A stretch of 64,000 bases of DNA from Pseudovibrio zosterae. Its GTDB lineage: Bacteria > Pseudomonadota > Alphaproteobacteria > Rhizobiales > Stappiaceae. The position numbers and the translations under genes are program-made. Below the pieces are notes generated by a model. That model was given only the letters and a program-made list of their open reading frames with translations. It was not told the origin of the DNA and did no database searches. The DNA lies in assembly GCF_033843645.1 (NCBI RefSeq), contig NZ_JAWXVZ010000009.1, forward strand, positions 137,338-201,337, in the 5' to 3' direction. Shown in pieces: positions 33,135-42,084 of this stretch; the first letter of the stretch is position 1; each line of letters begins with the position of its first letter.

Positions 33135-34474
33135 CAATCTCGCCCGCAATTGCCCGGTGCAAACTTGCGGCGTTCATGGACGCGAAGCAAGGCTTCCGAC
33201 GCAGTTTTCGCCGTATGCCCACCGATTTCCGCAGGGCTGTCTTGTGGGGGCTCAAGCGCATGCCGGATTAGGCCAGAGGGTCCAGCCGCTGGTGGGGGCA
33301 TCTCTGGCTTGCTGTCTTCCCAATCCCCCTAACTGCTCAAGGGCTCTCCTATCCGGGCGCGCCTCCTGTCCAGAGGGCGCTCCCGCCTTGGTGCCTTAGC
33401 TGCTCAGCGCCTCCCCTGTCCGAGCATCTCTTCAGTCCGAGCGCGTCACCTGCCCACTCACCGAACCACCGGTCTGGCGGGCCAAGCGTCTCCTGCCCCT
33501 GCCCCTCAGGGAACCCAGACCCCGGCACCTTGCCGATCCCAGAGCCCTAGTTGCCCAATCACCTCACCGCCCCGTTCTGCCTGCCCCACCGTCTCACCGC
33601 CCAGCGTCTCACCTGCCATGTATCACCCGCGCCGCGCGTTACCTGCCAAGCGCCTTACCAGCTCCACACCTCACCGGCCCTCGTCTCCGCTGCGCCGGGC
33701 CCCCCTTGTCTTTTATGCATGCTGCATTCATTTTTATCTTACAAAGGTCTCGTTCTAGCGGTCCTTGGCCCTACCCAAAGATCGGAGCAGAGGTTGCTGA
33801 ACGAACCGGCACCCTACTGGCAACACCAGATCGGATCAGCGCCCTCTCTTTCATGCCAGGCAGGCGCCTGCTGTAAACGCAAACGACCTGATCCAGAAAA
33901 TGACACCGCTTCAAATCAGGTTAAGGACCCTCAACGCCCCTCTAGGGCGGCAGCACCTCAACCCGGCACCATTCGAACGCACCAAATGAAAGATTCTTTC
34001 AAACCGACGCATCCATCAACGCAAAAACTTCTTGAGTTTCTTTCAGTGTTTCACAGCATTCAACTGAACTCCCAATAGGGGAACAGCAGGGAATAACTGG
34101 GGTTTTGTGCCGTTCAGACCCCACAGCGCCGGGCGGCAGTTATGCCCATCGCACTCGTTCCAGCAAAGCCTGTTGACAACCGACGAAAGTCGGGGCAGAA
34201 AAATTGCCGGAACTTTCACGAGAACGGGCCTCGCCACAACAATGGCTGATCTGATGATCAAAATCGCGACGAAAACAGCAACCGCAACAACGGCGGGCTG
34301 CGCGATGACGGCTGCCCGAATGACTACACACACAACAATGACGACCAAAACCACCGTCTGACGGTGCCTCTCTTTCCCGCGCTCTCCCCCGGGACGGAGG
34401 GCGCCAGAGGGCTCACCGGGCGGCTTGGCTTGCCCCCGGGCGCTCGACGGGGGAGACAAAGAGGAATGAAACCA
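33135..34474. other. Long intergenic stretch without a convincing gene
   Basis: About 1.3 kb between the membrane protein gene and asd. The first half holds the degenerate tandem repeat described separately. Open frames here (33551-34078 plus, 34043-34459 minus, 34107-34361 plus) have no recognisable domains, no convincing ribosome binding sites and biased composition that mirrors the underlying repeats. The 150 bp before asd are A/C-rich and then G/C-rich. This is the largest non-coding interval in the window. Confidence 0.7.
33310..33690. repeat. Degenerate 15-17 bp tandem repeat (minisatellite-like)
   Basis: On the minus strand the segment reads as about twenty imperfect copies of a unit close to GGCAGGTGAGACGCT, 14-19 bp each (plus strand: AGCGTCTCACCTGCC at 33603-33617; variants AGCGCCTCCCCTGTCCG at 33406-33422, AGCATCTCTTCAGTCCG at 33423-33439 and AGCGCGTCACCTGCC at 33440-33454). 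Unit length varies between 15, 16 and 17, so it does not keep a reading frame. Strand bias is strong: C/T-rich on plus, G/A-rich on minus. Confidence 0.6.
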
Positions 34475-35509
34475 ATGGGTTACAAGGTCGCAATCGCAGG
34501 CGCCACCGGCAATGTGGGCCGCGAAATGCTCGATATCCTGGCAGAACGAGGCTTCCCCGCAGACGTTGTGGTGCCGCTGGCATCCCGCCGCTCTCAGGGC
34601 CGTGACATTTCGTTCGGCGACAAGACGCTGAAGGTTCAGGCCATGGAGAACTTTGACTTCTCCGACGTCGATATCTGCCTCATGTCAGCAGGCGGCACCA
34701 TCTCCAAGGAGTGGTCGCCAAAGATCGGCGCCAAAGGCTGCGTTGTCATCGACAACTCTTCAGCATGGCGTTATGACGCCGACGTGCCGCTCATCGTGCC
34801 GGAAGTAAATGCCGACGATATTGTTGGTTTTAAAAAGAAAAACATCATTGCAAACCCGAACTGCTCCACCGCTCAGCTGGTTGTGGCGTTGAAGCCGTTG
34901 CATGACGCTGCAAAGATCAAGCGCGTTGTCGTCTCCACCTACCAGTCCGTATCCGGTGGTGGTAAGGACGCCATGGACGAGCTGTTCAACCAGACCCGCG
35001 CCGTGTTCGTGAACGACCCGATCGAGCCTCAGCAGTTCACCAAGCGGATTGCATTCAACATCATTCCTCACATCGATGTTTTCATGGAAGACGGCTACAC
35101 CAAGGAAGAATGGAAGGTGCTGGCTGAAACTAAGAAAATGCTTGATCCGGCGATCAAGGTCACCTGCACCGCAGTGCGCGTTCCTGTCTTCGTGGGCCAT
35201 GCTGAGAGCGTGAATCTCGAGTTCGAAAACCCGATCACGCCAGAAGAAGCTCAGAACATCCTGCGCGAAGCCCCAGGCTGTCTGGTTGTCGACAAGCACG
35301 AAGACGGTGGCTACGTCACGCCTTACGAGTCCGCAGGTGAAGACGCGACCTTCATCTCCCGCATCCGCGAAGATGCCACCGTTGAGAATGGCCTCAACAT
35401 GTGGGTTGTCTCAGACAACCTGCGCAAAGGCGCAGCCCTTAACACCGTTCAGATTGCCGAAGTGCTCGTGAACCGAGGCTTGATCCAGCCAAAAAGCGCT
35501 GCGGCCTAA
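34475..35509 (+). CDS. asd: Aspartate-semialdehyde dehydrogenase
   Basis: Reduces aspartyl phosphate to aspartate semialdehyde, the branch point to lysine/diaminopimelate, threonine and methionine. The 344-residue protein starts MGYKVAIAGATGNVGREM (NADP-binding loop) and has the catalytic cysteine in ANPNCSTAQL (about residue 130), the YQSVSGGGKDAMDEL segment near 155 and the catalytic histidine in VFVGHAESVNLEF near 240. I chose ATG 34475, which gives the family length; ATG 34466 three codons earlier is also possible since GAGGA and GGGAG both lie nearby. The upstream frame is open for about 75 codons but has no family sequence. Confidence 0.95.
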   Translation: MGYKVAIAGATGNVGREMLDILAERGFPADVVVPLASRRSQGRDISFGDKTLKVQAMENFDFSDVDICLMSAGGTISKEWSPKIGAKGCVVIDNSSAWRYDADVPLIVPEVNADDIVGFKKKNIIANPNCSTAQLVVALKPLHDAAKIKRVVVSTYQSVSGGGKDAMDELFNQTRAVFVNDPIEPQQFTKRIAFNIIPHIDVFMEDGYTKEEWKVLAETKKMLDPAIKVTCTAVRVPVFVGHAESVNLEFENPITPEEAQNILREAPGCLVVDKHEDGGYVTPYESAGEDATFISRIREDATVENGLNMWVVSDNLRKGAALNTVQIAEVLVNRGLIQPKSAAA

Positions 35510-35571
35510 AACGAACCTCGTGGCGGCAACTGGTCGTCACGTGGTGCAACACCTTCCCAAAACAAACAAAA

Positions 35572-35599
35572 TCGCGCGATTGTCTCGGCAGTCGCGCGA
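35572..35599. repeat. Paired TCGCGCGA palindromes downstream of asd
   Basis: The self-complementary octamer TCGCGCGA occurs at 35572-35579 and again at 35592-35599 with 12 bp between, so it can form an 8-bp stem. There is an A-rich run before it and no T-run after it on the plus strand, so it is not a standard terminator for asd. Confidence 0.4.
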
Positions 35600-35785
35600 A
35601 ATAATAAGTGGGGCTCAAAACCAGCCGCCCCTTGCCCTGCCGCTTCTGCGCCCCTCAGCCTGCCTCGCCACCTCGACCTCCACCACCTAGCGGTTGCATT
35701 AGTGGATTTTGCGAACTGGCGCGAATGAGTTATTCCCCCCATCCTGTCCGCGCCGGGAGAAAAGGCACTGGGAGAACAACAACAC

Positions 35786-36484
35786 ATGCTGCAACAAACA
35801 ACCTTCGCGCTGTTTACCACCGAGAACAAAGAGGCCACTTTCTGCGATTGGCTGCAGGCAAAGTCCGCTGAGAACTGGAAACAAGCCACCCAACATCCGT
35901 TCACGATTGCGGTTGGAAATGGCACCGTATCCGATGATGCCTATCGGCGCTATCTTATTGAAGACTATGCCTTTGTTGTCGATCTGGCATCCGCACTGGG
36001 CTATCTGGTCGCCAAAGCGCCGACAATGGAAGCCAAGGGCGTCCTTTCCGCCTTCCTCGCACAGCTCACCTCTGCAGAGAACGACTATTTTCTTCGCTCT
36101 TTTGAAGCACTTGGCCTCTCCAAAGAGACCTATGAAAACGCCGTTGCGAACGATACCACCCGTTCCATTGCCGCCACGCTGCTCTCTGCTGCCGGGAAAG
36201 GCAAATACGAAGACGGCCTTGCGTGCCTGCTCTGCGCCGAGTGGGTCTATATGGACTGGTGCACACGAGAGGGAACAAAACCGCGCCCTGACCAATTCTG
36301 GTTGGCGGAATGGATCGACCTTCACGACAACCCCGCGTTCCTGCAGTTTGTCGGTTGGCTAAAGGCGGAAATGAACCGCGTCGGCCCCGCTTTGCCAGCT
36401 TGGCGCCAGCGGGAAGTTCAAGAGCGGTTTAGCCGCATGTGCGAACTCGAAGCAGCTTTTTTCGACGCAGTAAGCAAAGACTGA
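35786..36484 (+). CDS. TenA-family protein (thiaminase II-like)
   Basis: A 232-residue all-helical TenA/PQQC-fold protein. TenA enzymes hydrolyse aminomethyl-pyrimidine breakdown products of thiamin to salvage the HMP moiety. Visible family features are the WKQATQHPFTIAVGNGT start, YLIEDYAFVVDLA near residue 55 (active-site aspartate/tyrosine region) and the LLCAEWVYMDWC segment near 148 containing a cysteine where TenA_C-type enzymes have their nucleophile. No thi genes or TPP riboswitch motifs (CUGAGA/ACCUGA) are next to it, so its role in thiamin salvage is inferred from family only. Confidence 0.8.
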   Translation: MLQQTTFALFTTENKEATFCDWLQAKSAENWKQATQHPFTIAVGNGTVSDDAYRRYLIEDYAFVVDLASALGYLVAKAPTMEAKGVLSAFLAQLTSAENDYFLRSFEALGLSKETYENAVANDTTRSIAATLLSAAGKGKYEDGLACLLCAEWVYMDWCTREGTKPRPDQFWLAEWIDLHDNPAFLQFVGWLKAEMNRVGPALPAWRQREVQERFSRMCELEAAFFDAVSKD

Positions 36485-36498
36485 TCAAAGGCTTGAAA

Positions 36499-36522
36499 GA
36501 GGCTGGCGTTGATGCCAGCCTC
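36499..36522. terminator. Bidirectional terminator between tenA-like and dehydratase genes
   Basis: Stem gaggctggc (36499-36507) pairs perfectly with gccagcctc (36514-36522) around a six-base loop. It separates two convergent genes; the minus side is followed by TTTC. Confidence 0.65.
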
Positions 36523-36532
36523 ATGGATAAAC

Positions 36533-37471
36533 TCAGCCGAGCGCCTGTTCCAGCTGTCCAAGGTCTGCATTCCCGCCGCAGATCAAAACGCCCACACGCT
36601 CACCTTGCTCGGGTTGATAGGCACCAGAGATCAAGGCCGCCAGCGCAGTCGCAGCACCTGGTTCCACCGCAAGCTGCATCTGCGTCCAGAGCCTGGCTTG
36701 GGCATCCAAAATATCCGCATCATTCACCAGAACTGACTGAGATACATAGTCTTTTGCCAAGGCGAAGGTATGCGTGCCACACCGCTTCGCGCCAAGGCTG
36801 TTGGCCGCAACACTGTTCACCTCAACGTCCACAGGCTCATTTGCAGCCAGTGCAGCGTGCAATGAACACGCGCCAACGGGCTCCACAGCGATCACGTCTA
36901 TGCCATTTTGATAGTAGCAACTCATCCCACCAATCAGTCCTCCGCCGCCCACAGCCACCAACACCGTATCAAGGTCCGGCGCCTGCGCTGCCCACTCCAG
37001 CGCAACCGTTCCTTGCCCATTGATTGTGCCCGGCGCATCGTAAGCGTGAATATCTATCGCACCAGTTTCCTCCTGGTGACGGGCGCACAATGCGGCGGCA
37101 TCAGCATAGGCAGCGCCCTCAACATTCACTTCCGCCCCATAGTGACGGATCTTTTTAATCTTCGCGGGATTGGAGATTTCCGGCACAAATATCTTGGCCT
37201 TATGCCCCAAGGCAGACGCTGCGCACGCCACCGCCGCGCCGTGGTTGCCCCCAGAAGCAGCCGCAACGCCTCCTTCCGGCACCTTCATTTGCAGAAGGGA
37301 ATTAAACGCCCCCCGCGCTTTGAATGACCCGGAGTGCTGCACCTGCTCCAACTTCATGTTGATCGAAAATGGCAGGCCAAACGTGCCAGCTCCACTCTCC
37401 ACCACTGGCGTCCGCCGAATGAACGGCGCAATGCGTTGATAAGCCTTGGTAATTTCTTCTTTATTGATCAT
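36533..37471 (-). CDS. PLP-dependent threonine/serine dehydratase
   Basis: A 312-residue fold-type II PLP enzyme that deaminates L-threonine or L-serine to the 2-oxo acid. The Schiff-base lysine is in GSFKARGAFNSL (about residue 52), the cofactor-phosphate glycine loop is VAVGGGGLIGGM (about 168), and the AAASGGNHGAAVA motif near 77 contacts the substrate carboxylate. It lacks the ACT regulatory domain of biosynthetic IlvA, so it resembles catabolic or serine-racemase-like enzymes. It is followed on the same strand by no gene and preceded by the M20 amidohydrolase, 78 bp away with a terminator between. Confidence 0.87.
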   Translation of the reverse strand: MINKEEITKAYQRIAPFIRRTPVVESGAGTFGLPFSINMKLEQVQHSGSFKARGAFNSLLQMKVPEGGVAAASGGNHGAAVACAASALGHKAKIFVPEISNPAKIKKIRHYGAEVNVEGAAYADAAALCARHQEETGAIDIHAYDAPGTINGQGTVALEWAAQAPDLDTVLVAVGGGGLIGGMSCYYQNGIDVIAVEPVGACSLHAALAANEPVDVEVNSVAANSLGAKRCGTHTFALAKDYVSQSVLVNDADILDAQARLWTQMQLAVEPGAATALAALISGAYQPEQGERVGVLICGGNADLGQLEQALG

Positions 37472-37501
37472 CTATCCCGCCAAAGCTTCAGATAAAAACA
37501 A

Positions 37502-37531
37502 GTATGCTCCCGACGAATATCGGGAGCATAC
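37502..37531 (-). terminator. Terminator after the M20 amidohydrolase gene
   Basis: A perfect 12-bp stem, gtatgctcccga (37502-37513) with tcgggagcatac (37520-37531), and a six-base loop. On the minus strand it is followed by TTGTTTTTA. Confidence 0.85.
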
Positions 37532-37549
37532 ACTGCACCACGGTTTGGG

Positions 37550-38725
37550 TTAGCCAGAGGTAGGCATCGCCGTCTCAACCAGTTTGATAAAGTAGGAGCA
37601 ACCGTAAGGGATAAGCTCATCATTAAAGTCATAGGCAGGGTTGTGCACCTTTGCCGTGTCACCGTTGCCCGCAAAGATGAATGCCCCCGGGCGTTCTTCC
37701 AACATGAAGGAGAAATCTTCACCGCCCATGGTCGGGTTAACTTCGCTATTCACCTTATCCGCACTACCGGTAACTGCCCGCGCTACCTGAACGGCAAAAT
37801 CAGTTTGATCCGCGTGATTGTTGGTAACCGGATAGCCCTTGTCGTAGAGGATATCTGCAGTAGCCCCATGTGCTGCGCAAACGCTCTCCACCATCGCTTT
37901 CATCCGGGTTTCGATCATCTCGCGCACATCGTTGCTCAGGGTCCGCACCGTACCGCGCAGCTTTGCAGTCTCCGGCACAATGTTGAACGCTGAGCCAGCC
38001 TCAAACACAGTCACGGAGATCACAGCTGCCTCGAGCGCGTTGGTGTTGCGGCTGACGATGGATTGCAGCGCCGTTACCAGCTGCGCGCCCACAACGATCG
38101 GATCGATGGTTTCATAGGGACGTGCCGCATGGCCACCCAAACCCTTGATTGTAATCTGAAATTCATCCGTTGCGGCCATGAGCGGCCCCGGCCGAATAGC
38201 AAACTCACCGACCGGCAAACCTGGCATGTTGTGCAGGCCGTACACCTCATCAATGTTCCAACGCGTCATCAAGCCATCGTTGATCATCGCCTTGGCGCCC
38301 GCCCCGCCCTCTTCCGCAGGCTGGAAGATGAGAACAACCGTTCCGTCGAAATTTCTGGTTTCAGCGAGGTATTTCGCAGTGCCAAGCAACATGGCTGTGT
38401 GGCCGTCATGACCACACGCATGCATTTTTCCGGGGTGCTTGGAGGCCCATGGCTTGCCGGATGTCTCGGTCAGCGGCAGCGCGTCCATGTCGGCGCGAAG
38501 CCCGATGGTCTTGCCAGCTCCACCATTCTTTCCCTTGATCACACCCACCACGCCGGTCTGCCCAATTCCGGTTGTAATGTCATCGACGCCAAAGCTTTCC
38601 AGCAACTCGGCAACGCGCGCCGCAGTGCGGTGCGTCTCATACAGGATCTCCGGATTCTCGTGAAAATCCCGACGCCAAGCAGTGATTTCATCGTGTAACT
38701 CGGCAAGTCGATTAACAATCGGCAT
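37550..38725 (-). CDS. M20-family amidohydrolase (hippurate hydrolase-like)
   Basis: A 391-residue metallo-amidohydrolase of the M20D group (hippurate hydrolase, N-acyl-amino-acid and IAA-amino-acid hydrolases). It has the metal-binding motifs RADMDALPL (about residue 78), KMHACGHDGHTAMLLG (about 102), QPAEEGGAGAK (about 137) and the C-terminal MGGEDFSFMLEE (about 355), and the usual dimerisation insert in the middle. No signal peptide, so it acts in the cytosol. The acyl-amino-acid substrate is unknown. Single gene with its own terminator. Confidence 0.88.
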   Translation of the reverse strand: MPIVNRLAELHDEITAWRRDFHENPEILYETHRTAARVAELLESFGVDDITTGIGQTGVVGVIKGKNGGAGKTIGLRADMDALPLTETSGKPWASKHPGKMHACGHDGHTAMLLGTAKYLAETRNFDGTVVLIFQPAEEGGAGAKAMINDGLMTRWNIDEVYGLHNMPGLPVGEFAIRPGPLMAATDEFQITIKGLGGHAARPYETIDPIVVGAQLVTALQSIVSRNTNALEAAVISVTVFEAGSAFNIVPETAKLRGTVRTLSNDVREMIETRMKAMVESVCAAHGATADILYDKGYPVTNNHADQTDFAVQVARAVTGSADKVNSEVNPTMGGEDFSFMLEERPGAFIFAGNGDTAKVHNPAYDFNDELIPYGCSYFIKLVETAMPTSG

Positions 38726-38910
38726 GGGTGCAGCTCCCCGGGGATTAGTGTTTGAATTATCTCAATCTGGAAGAATCCTAATGTGCAACTATTTGGCGCA
38801 TACTCACAAGCCCAATTGCGATATTGGAATGCTGCAATTTTCTCATGAACTCATGCCAAACACTGCAATACCAATGGCGATCTGGCCGCAACAGTTGCAG
38901 CAAGCACAAC

Positions 38911-38941
38911 AAAAAAGGCAGATGCATGTTGCACCTGCCTT
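38911..38941 (-). terminator. Terminator after the U32 gene
   Basis: Stem ctgcctt (38935-38941) pairs with aaggcag (38915-38921); on the minus strand it is followed by TTTTTT (38911-38916). It lies about 30 bp after the stop codon. Confidence 0.75.
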
Positions 38942-38968
38942 CCATGAAAACCCAATTGTAATGGGTAT

Positions 38969-40615
38969 TTAGCTCACCTCATGCTTCAGCGCATTCCGCT
39001 CCAGCATAACGCCCTGTTTCTTGGTCTTCAAAATCTCACGCGCTTTCTCAAACTTCGGGTCTTCCCAAAAGATCATACAGCCGTTGCAGCCTCTGCCACA
39101 GCACCCATCAATCCCAAGACGAGGAGACTTGGGCGTCCGGTCCTGATTGCCATCGGCAATAGCATCAATCAGCTGGTCCCTAAGGCTCTCATACTTTCCC
39201 TGCTGGGCGTCTGTCGCCTCACCGCGTGCTTCAATGCGCTCAGCCGTACGGTCCAGCTTCAAGCGGCTCCACTGTTCTGGTGTCAGTGGCTTTTCCTTGC
39301 GAACCACGGTGTTGACCGGGAAACGCTCCTTAAAGGTCGAAACCTCTTCCTTGTCAAACAGGGAGAAAGGAATGCGGATGACAGGCTGCTTGCCTGCGTG
39401 AACTTCGCTGGTTACTGCGCCATCCTTGGAGTTTTCAAACTCGTAGATACGCAGCAGAATGCTGTCCTCAGACATTGGCTCAAGGAACTCAAGCACTTCG
39501 CCTGCAGTGATCTTGTTTTTCACCTTCATGTAGAAGGCATCATCCGTGACATCTTCAATCAGGCCTGCGAATTCCCACTCACCGATTGAATGGGTATCTT
39601 CATAATTGTGGGCGTAGTTGTTGAGGCGCCCATCATGGAACGCAGTGGTGTATCCCCGGTTGGCAACGGAATACATCTCGTCCATGTACTTTTGCGGGCG
39701 CCAGTTCTCCGGATCCGCATAGTAGTCATCAATCGCTTGCCGATAAGCACGCGTGACCACGGCCACGTAATACATGGACTTGTTGCGGCCCTCCACTTTC
39801 AGGGAGTCAACGCCGATCCGCAGAAAGTCATTGAGCTTCGGCATCAGGCAAAGATCCTTGGAATTCAGGATGTAAGACCCGCGCCCGTCTTCCATGATGG
39901 GCATCAACTCGCCCGGCCGACACCCTTCTTCCAGCAGAAATTCGAACATGCCGATGTTGTCTTCATTCAGCTCCAGCTCGTCGATGGTGCCATCCTTCAT
40001 GCGCATGCGCACTTTGTAGTTCCAGCGGCACGAGTTGGCACAGTTCCCCTGGTTCGCGCCGCGCTCCGCCATGAAGTTGGAGAGCAGGCAACGCCCAGAA
40101 TAGGTCATGCACATGGCCCCATGCACAAAGGCTTCCAAGCGAATATCCGGGCACTTTTCGCGGATTTCCTCCAGCTCGGGGAACGACACCTCACGCGCCA
40201 ACACCACCAGATCCGCGCCCTGTTCCTTCCAAAAATCAACGGAAAGCCAGGAACATACATTCGCCTGGGTGGAAATGTGCAGCGGGACATTAGGCAATTT
40301 CTTGCGCATGTACTGGAACACGCCCGGATCAGCGATGATCAAACCATCGGGATTGATGTCGCGAATGGTGTCGGCGTACTCGTCAAGCTTGGGAATGTCC
40401 TTGTTGTGCGAAAACAGGTTGAGCGTCAGGTACACCCGCTTGCCATGCTGGTGCGCAAACTCAATTCCCTCGACCACCTGTTCCAAGGTGAATTCAGCCT
40501 TGGTGCGCAACGACATATCGGGCGTACCCAGATACACGGCATCGGCACCATAGAGGATGGCAATTTTCAGCTTCTGCAGATTGCCCGCAGGCATCAGGAG
40601 TTCAGATGTTCTCAT
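38969..40615 (-). CDS. U32-family protein (YegQ/TrhP/RlhA-like)
   Basis: A 548-residue member of the U32 group, once called peptidases. E. coli members TrhP and RlhA install hydroxyl groups on tRNA or 23S rRNA uridine/cytidine and need iron-sulphur biogenesis. Family features are ELLMPAGNLQKLKIAILYGADAVYLG at the start, the cysteine cluster EAFVHGAMCMTYSGRCLLSNFM followed by GNCANSCRWNY (about 180-215), and KVEGRNKSMYY near 295. A long C-terminal extension ends with another cysteine-rich motif, GCCGRGCNGCMIFWEDP (about 505). Start 40615 (MRTSELLMPAG) is chosen by family; the open frame runs 45 codons further. The ribosome binding site is weak. Confidence 0.85.
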   Translation of the reverse strand: MRTSELLMPAGNLQKLKIAILYGADAVYLGTPDMSLRTKAEFTLEQVVEGIEFAHQHGKRVYLTLNLFSHNKDIPKLDEYADTIRDINPDGLIIADPGVFQYMRKKLPNVPLHISTQANVCSWLSVDFWKEQGADLVVLAREVSFPELEEIREKCPDIRLEAFVHGAMCMTYSGRCLLSNFMAERGANQGNCANSCRWNYKVRMRMKDGTIDELELNEDNIGMFEFLLEEGCRPGELMPIMEDGRGSYILNSKDLCLMPKLNDFLRIGVDSLKVEGRNKSMYYVAVVTRAYRQAIDDYYADPENWRPQKYMDEMYSVANRGYTTAFHDGRLNNYAHNYEDTHSIGEWEFAGLIEDVTDDAFYMKVKNKITAGEVLEFLEPMSEDSILLRIYEFENSKDGAVTSEVHAGKQPVIRIPFSLFDKEEVSTFKERFPVNTVVRKEKPLTPEQWSRLKLDRTAERIEARGEATDAQQGKYESLRDQLIDAIADGNQDRTPKSPRLGIDGCCGRGCNGCMIFWEDPKFEKAREILKTKKQGVMLERNALKHEVS

Positions 40616-40742
40616 TTGTCTGACCGGAGTTCGCTGTCGCCCAACAAGGCGGATCAAAATGCGGCCTTCAACCCAGATCGGGGCGGCCGCGACAGTAAAG
40701 GCTGGAGTGCTTTTAAGGTATTTTCGAGGGCATGGATACCCC

Positions 40743-40779
40743 CAAAACAAAGCCGCGGCTCAGCATCCTGAACCGCGGC
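40743..40779 (-). terminator. Terminator after the LysR gene
   Basis: Stem gccgcgg (40752-40758) pairs with ccgcggc (40773-40779); on the minus strand it is followed by TTTGTTTTG. It separates the LysR gene from the U32 gene. Confidence 0.75.
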
Positions 40780-40809
40780 CCATATTAACGAAGTCATTGC
40801 GTATAAATA

Positions 40810-41772
40810 CTAATTAGCCATTTCCTCAACGTCAGCAGATTGGCGCGCACCATCCTTGTAACGCGTCACGGCCTCGCCACCGTCGCCACGGCCGCTGAGC
40901 TGCTCTTCAAGCCACCCTACGAAGCGGCGGATCTTTGGCTCGCCGCCACGTTTCTCACGCCAGATCAGGCGATAACTCGAGAAGACGCTTTGATACTCAG
41001 GAAACAGTGGAACTAGTTTTCCGGCAGCTTCCGCATCGGCGCTGAGCAAGCTGGATTCCAGCGTGATCCCCAAGCCTTCGATGGCTGCATCAAGACTGAG
41101 CGCAGAGCTCTCAAAGCTCATCACCTCATTGGGCACAGGGTCTTCCACCCCTGCCGCCTCATACCAATCCTGCCATTTGATTGGGCAGTACCGACTTGAA
41201 ATCGTCGGCACCTTCAACAAATCGGCCGGTTTTTTCGGATAGCCAATGGTATCCAGCAGCTCAGGTGAAATCAGCGGACGATACTTTTCTTTTCCGAGGG
41301 AAATGCCCTCAAAACCGTTGGGCACGTCAACGCCGCGAATAAATTCAAGATCAAATCTGCCGTCGTTTGAAACACCAGACACTTCCGTGCTGGTCAAGGT
41401 GACGGAGATCTCAGGGGTCTGGGTCGCGAACGACTTCAGACGCCCTAGCAGCCAGCGGCTTGTAAAACCCGATGGCCCGTGAATGGAGAGAAGGTCCTTG
41501 TTGCCCACGCTTTCAATTGTGCGTGTGGCGGCACTGATGCGGTCAAATGCTTCGGATATCTCTGCAAAATAGCGATAGGCCGCTGCAGTTGGAAAGACTG
41601 CCCGCGAACGACGAACGAAAAGCTCTAGACCAAGATGATCTTCAAGAGCTTTAAGACGATGACTGACTGCACTCGCTGTAATTGAAAGCTTTTGCGCAGC
41701 AGATACGAGGCTGCCCGTTTCCATTACAGCACGGAAGGCAACCAGAGCGTTTAGTGGAGGTAACCGACCCAT
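40810..41772 (-). CDS. LysR-family transcriptional regulator (GcvA-like)
   Basis: A 320-residue LysR-type regulator. The N-terminal helix-turn-helix (LNALVAFRAVMETGSLVSAAQKLSITASAVSHRLKALE spans about residues 7-45) matches the GcvA/AmpR subgroup, and residues 90-300 form the periplasmic-binding-like effector domain. The target is not obvious, because the flanking genes are on the same strand and separated by terminators; a perfect T-N11-A palindrome lies 160-185 bp upstream. It could autoregulate or act on a remote locus. Confidence 0.88.
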   Translation of the reverse strand: MGRLPPLNALVAFRAVMETGSLVSAAQKLSITASAVSHRLKALEDHLGLELFVRRSRAVFPTAAAYRYFAEISEAFDRISAATRTIESVGNKDLLSIHGPSGFTSRWLLGRLKSFATQTPEISVTLTSTEVSGVSNDGRFDLEFIRGVDVPNGFEGISLGKEKYRPLISPELLDTIGYPKKPADLLKVPTISSRYCPIKWQDWYEAAGVEDPVPNEVMSFESSALSLDAAIEGLGITLESSLLSADAEAAGKLVPLFPEYQSVFSSYRLIWREKRGGEPKIRRFVGWLEEQLSGRGDGGEAVTRYKDGARQSADVEEMAN

Positions 41773-41930
41773 GAAAAGCCTTGTTGTAGATAGTTACGAG
41801 AATACCGTTTTTTCTTTATTCAGCGAGAACTACCACAGTTGAAATATATTTTAAACACCCACTAAGGCTGCAAATACCACTCAGCAAGAATTTAGACATG
41901 ACACAAACAAGTTTAAAGCACACGCTTAGA

Positions 41931-41955
41931 TTATCGATAATGCAATATTCGATAA
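41931..41955. promoter_or_regulatory. Candidate LysR-type operator (TTATCGA-N11-TCGATAA)
   Basis: A perfect 7-bp inverted repeat with an 11-bp spacer, the exact geometry of LysR T-N11-A boxes. It sits in the AT-rich interval 41773-42199 upstream of the LysR gene. That 427-bp interval holds no gene that I can support; its other feature is the dctM terminator. Confidence 0.5.
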
Positions 41956-42084
41956 AAGTATTCCATAAATATTATTGATAGTACAATTGAGACAAAGCTA
42001 CCAGATAGGATAAAATATCTTACTCTAGGTTATTTTAAATATACAATAACTGGGTAGACTACATTGACGCTATGGTCACCAAGC

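Noticed and set aside
33551..34078. 175-codon plus-strand frame in the long intergenic region, with apparent five-residue repeats such as QRLTC
   Set aside because: The pentapeptide look comes from the 15-bp DNA repeat; unit length drifts to 16-17 bp, there is no ribosome binding site and no known domain.
34230..34360. Asn-codon-rich (AAC) stretch upstream of asd resembling the template repeat of a diversity-generating retroelement
   Set aside because: No reverse transcriptase gene is in the window and no second near-identical copy was seen; AAC richness alone is weak. A genome search for a matching variable repeat would settle it.
34043..34459. Minus-strand frame with a very Val/Ile/Ala-rich segment resembling transmembrane helices
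   Set aside because: The composition follows from the A/C-rich plus strand (GT-rich complement). No ribosome binding site or family resemblance, and it overlaps the asd leader.
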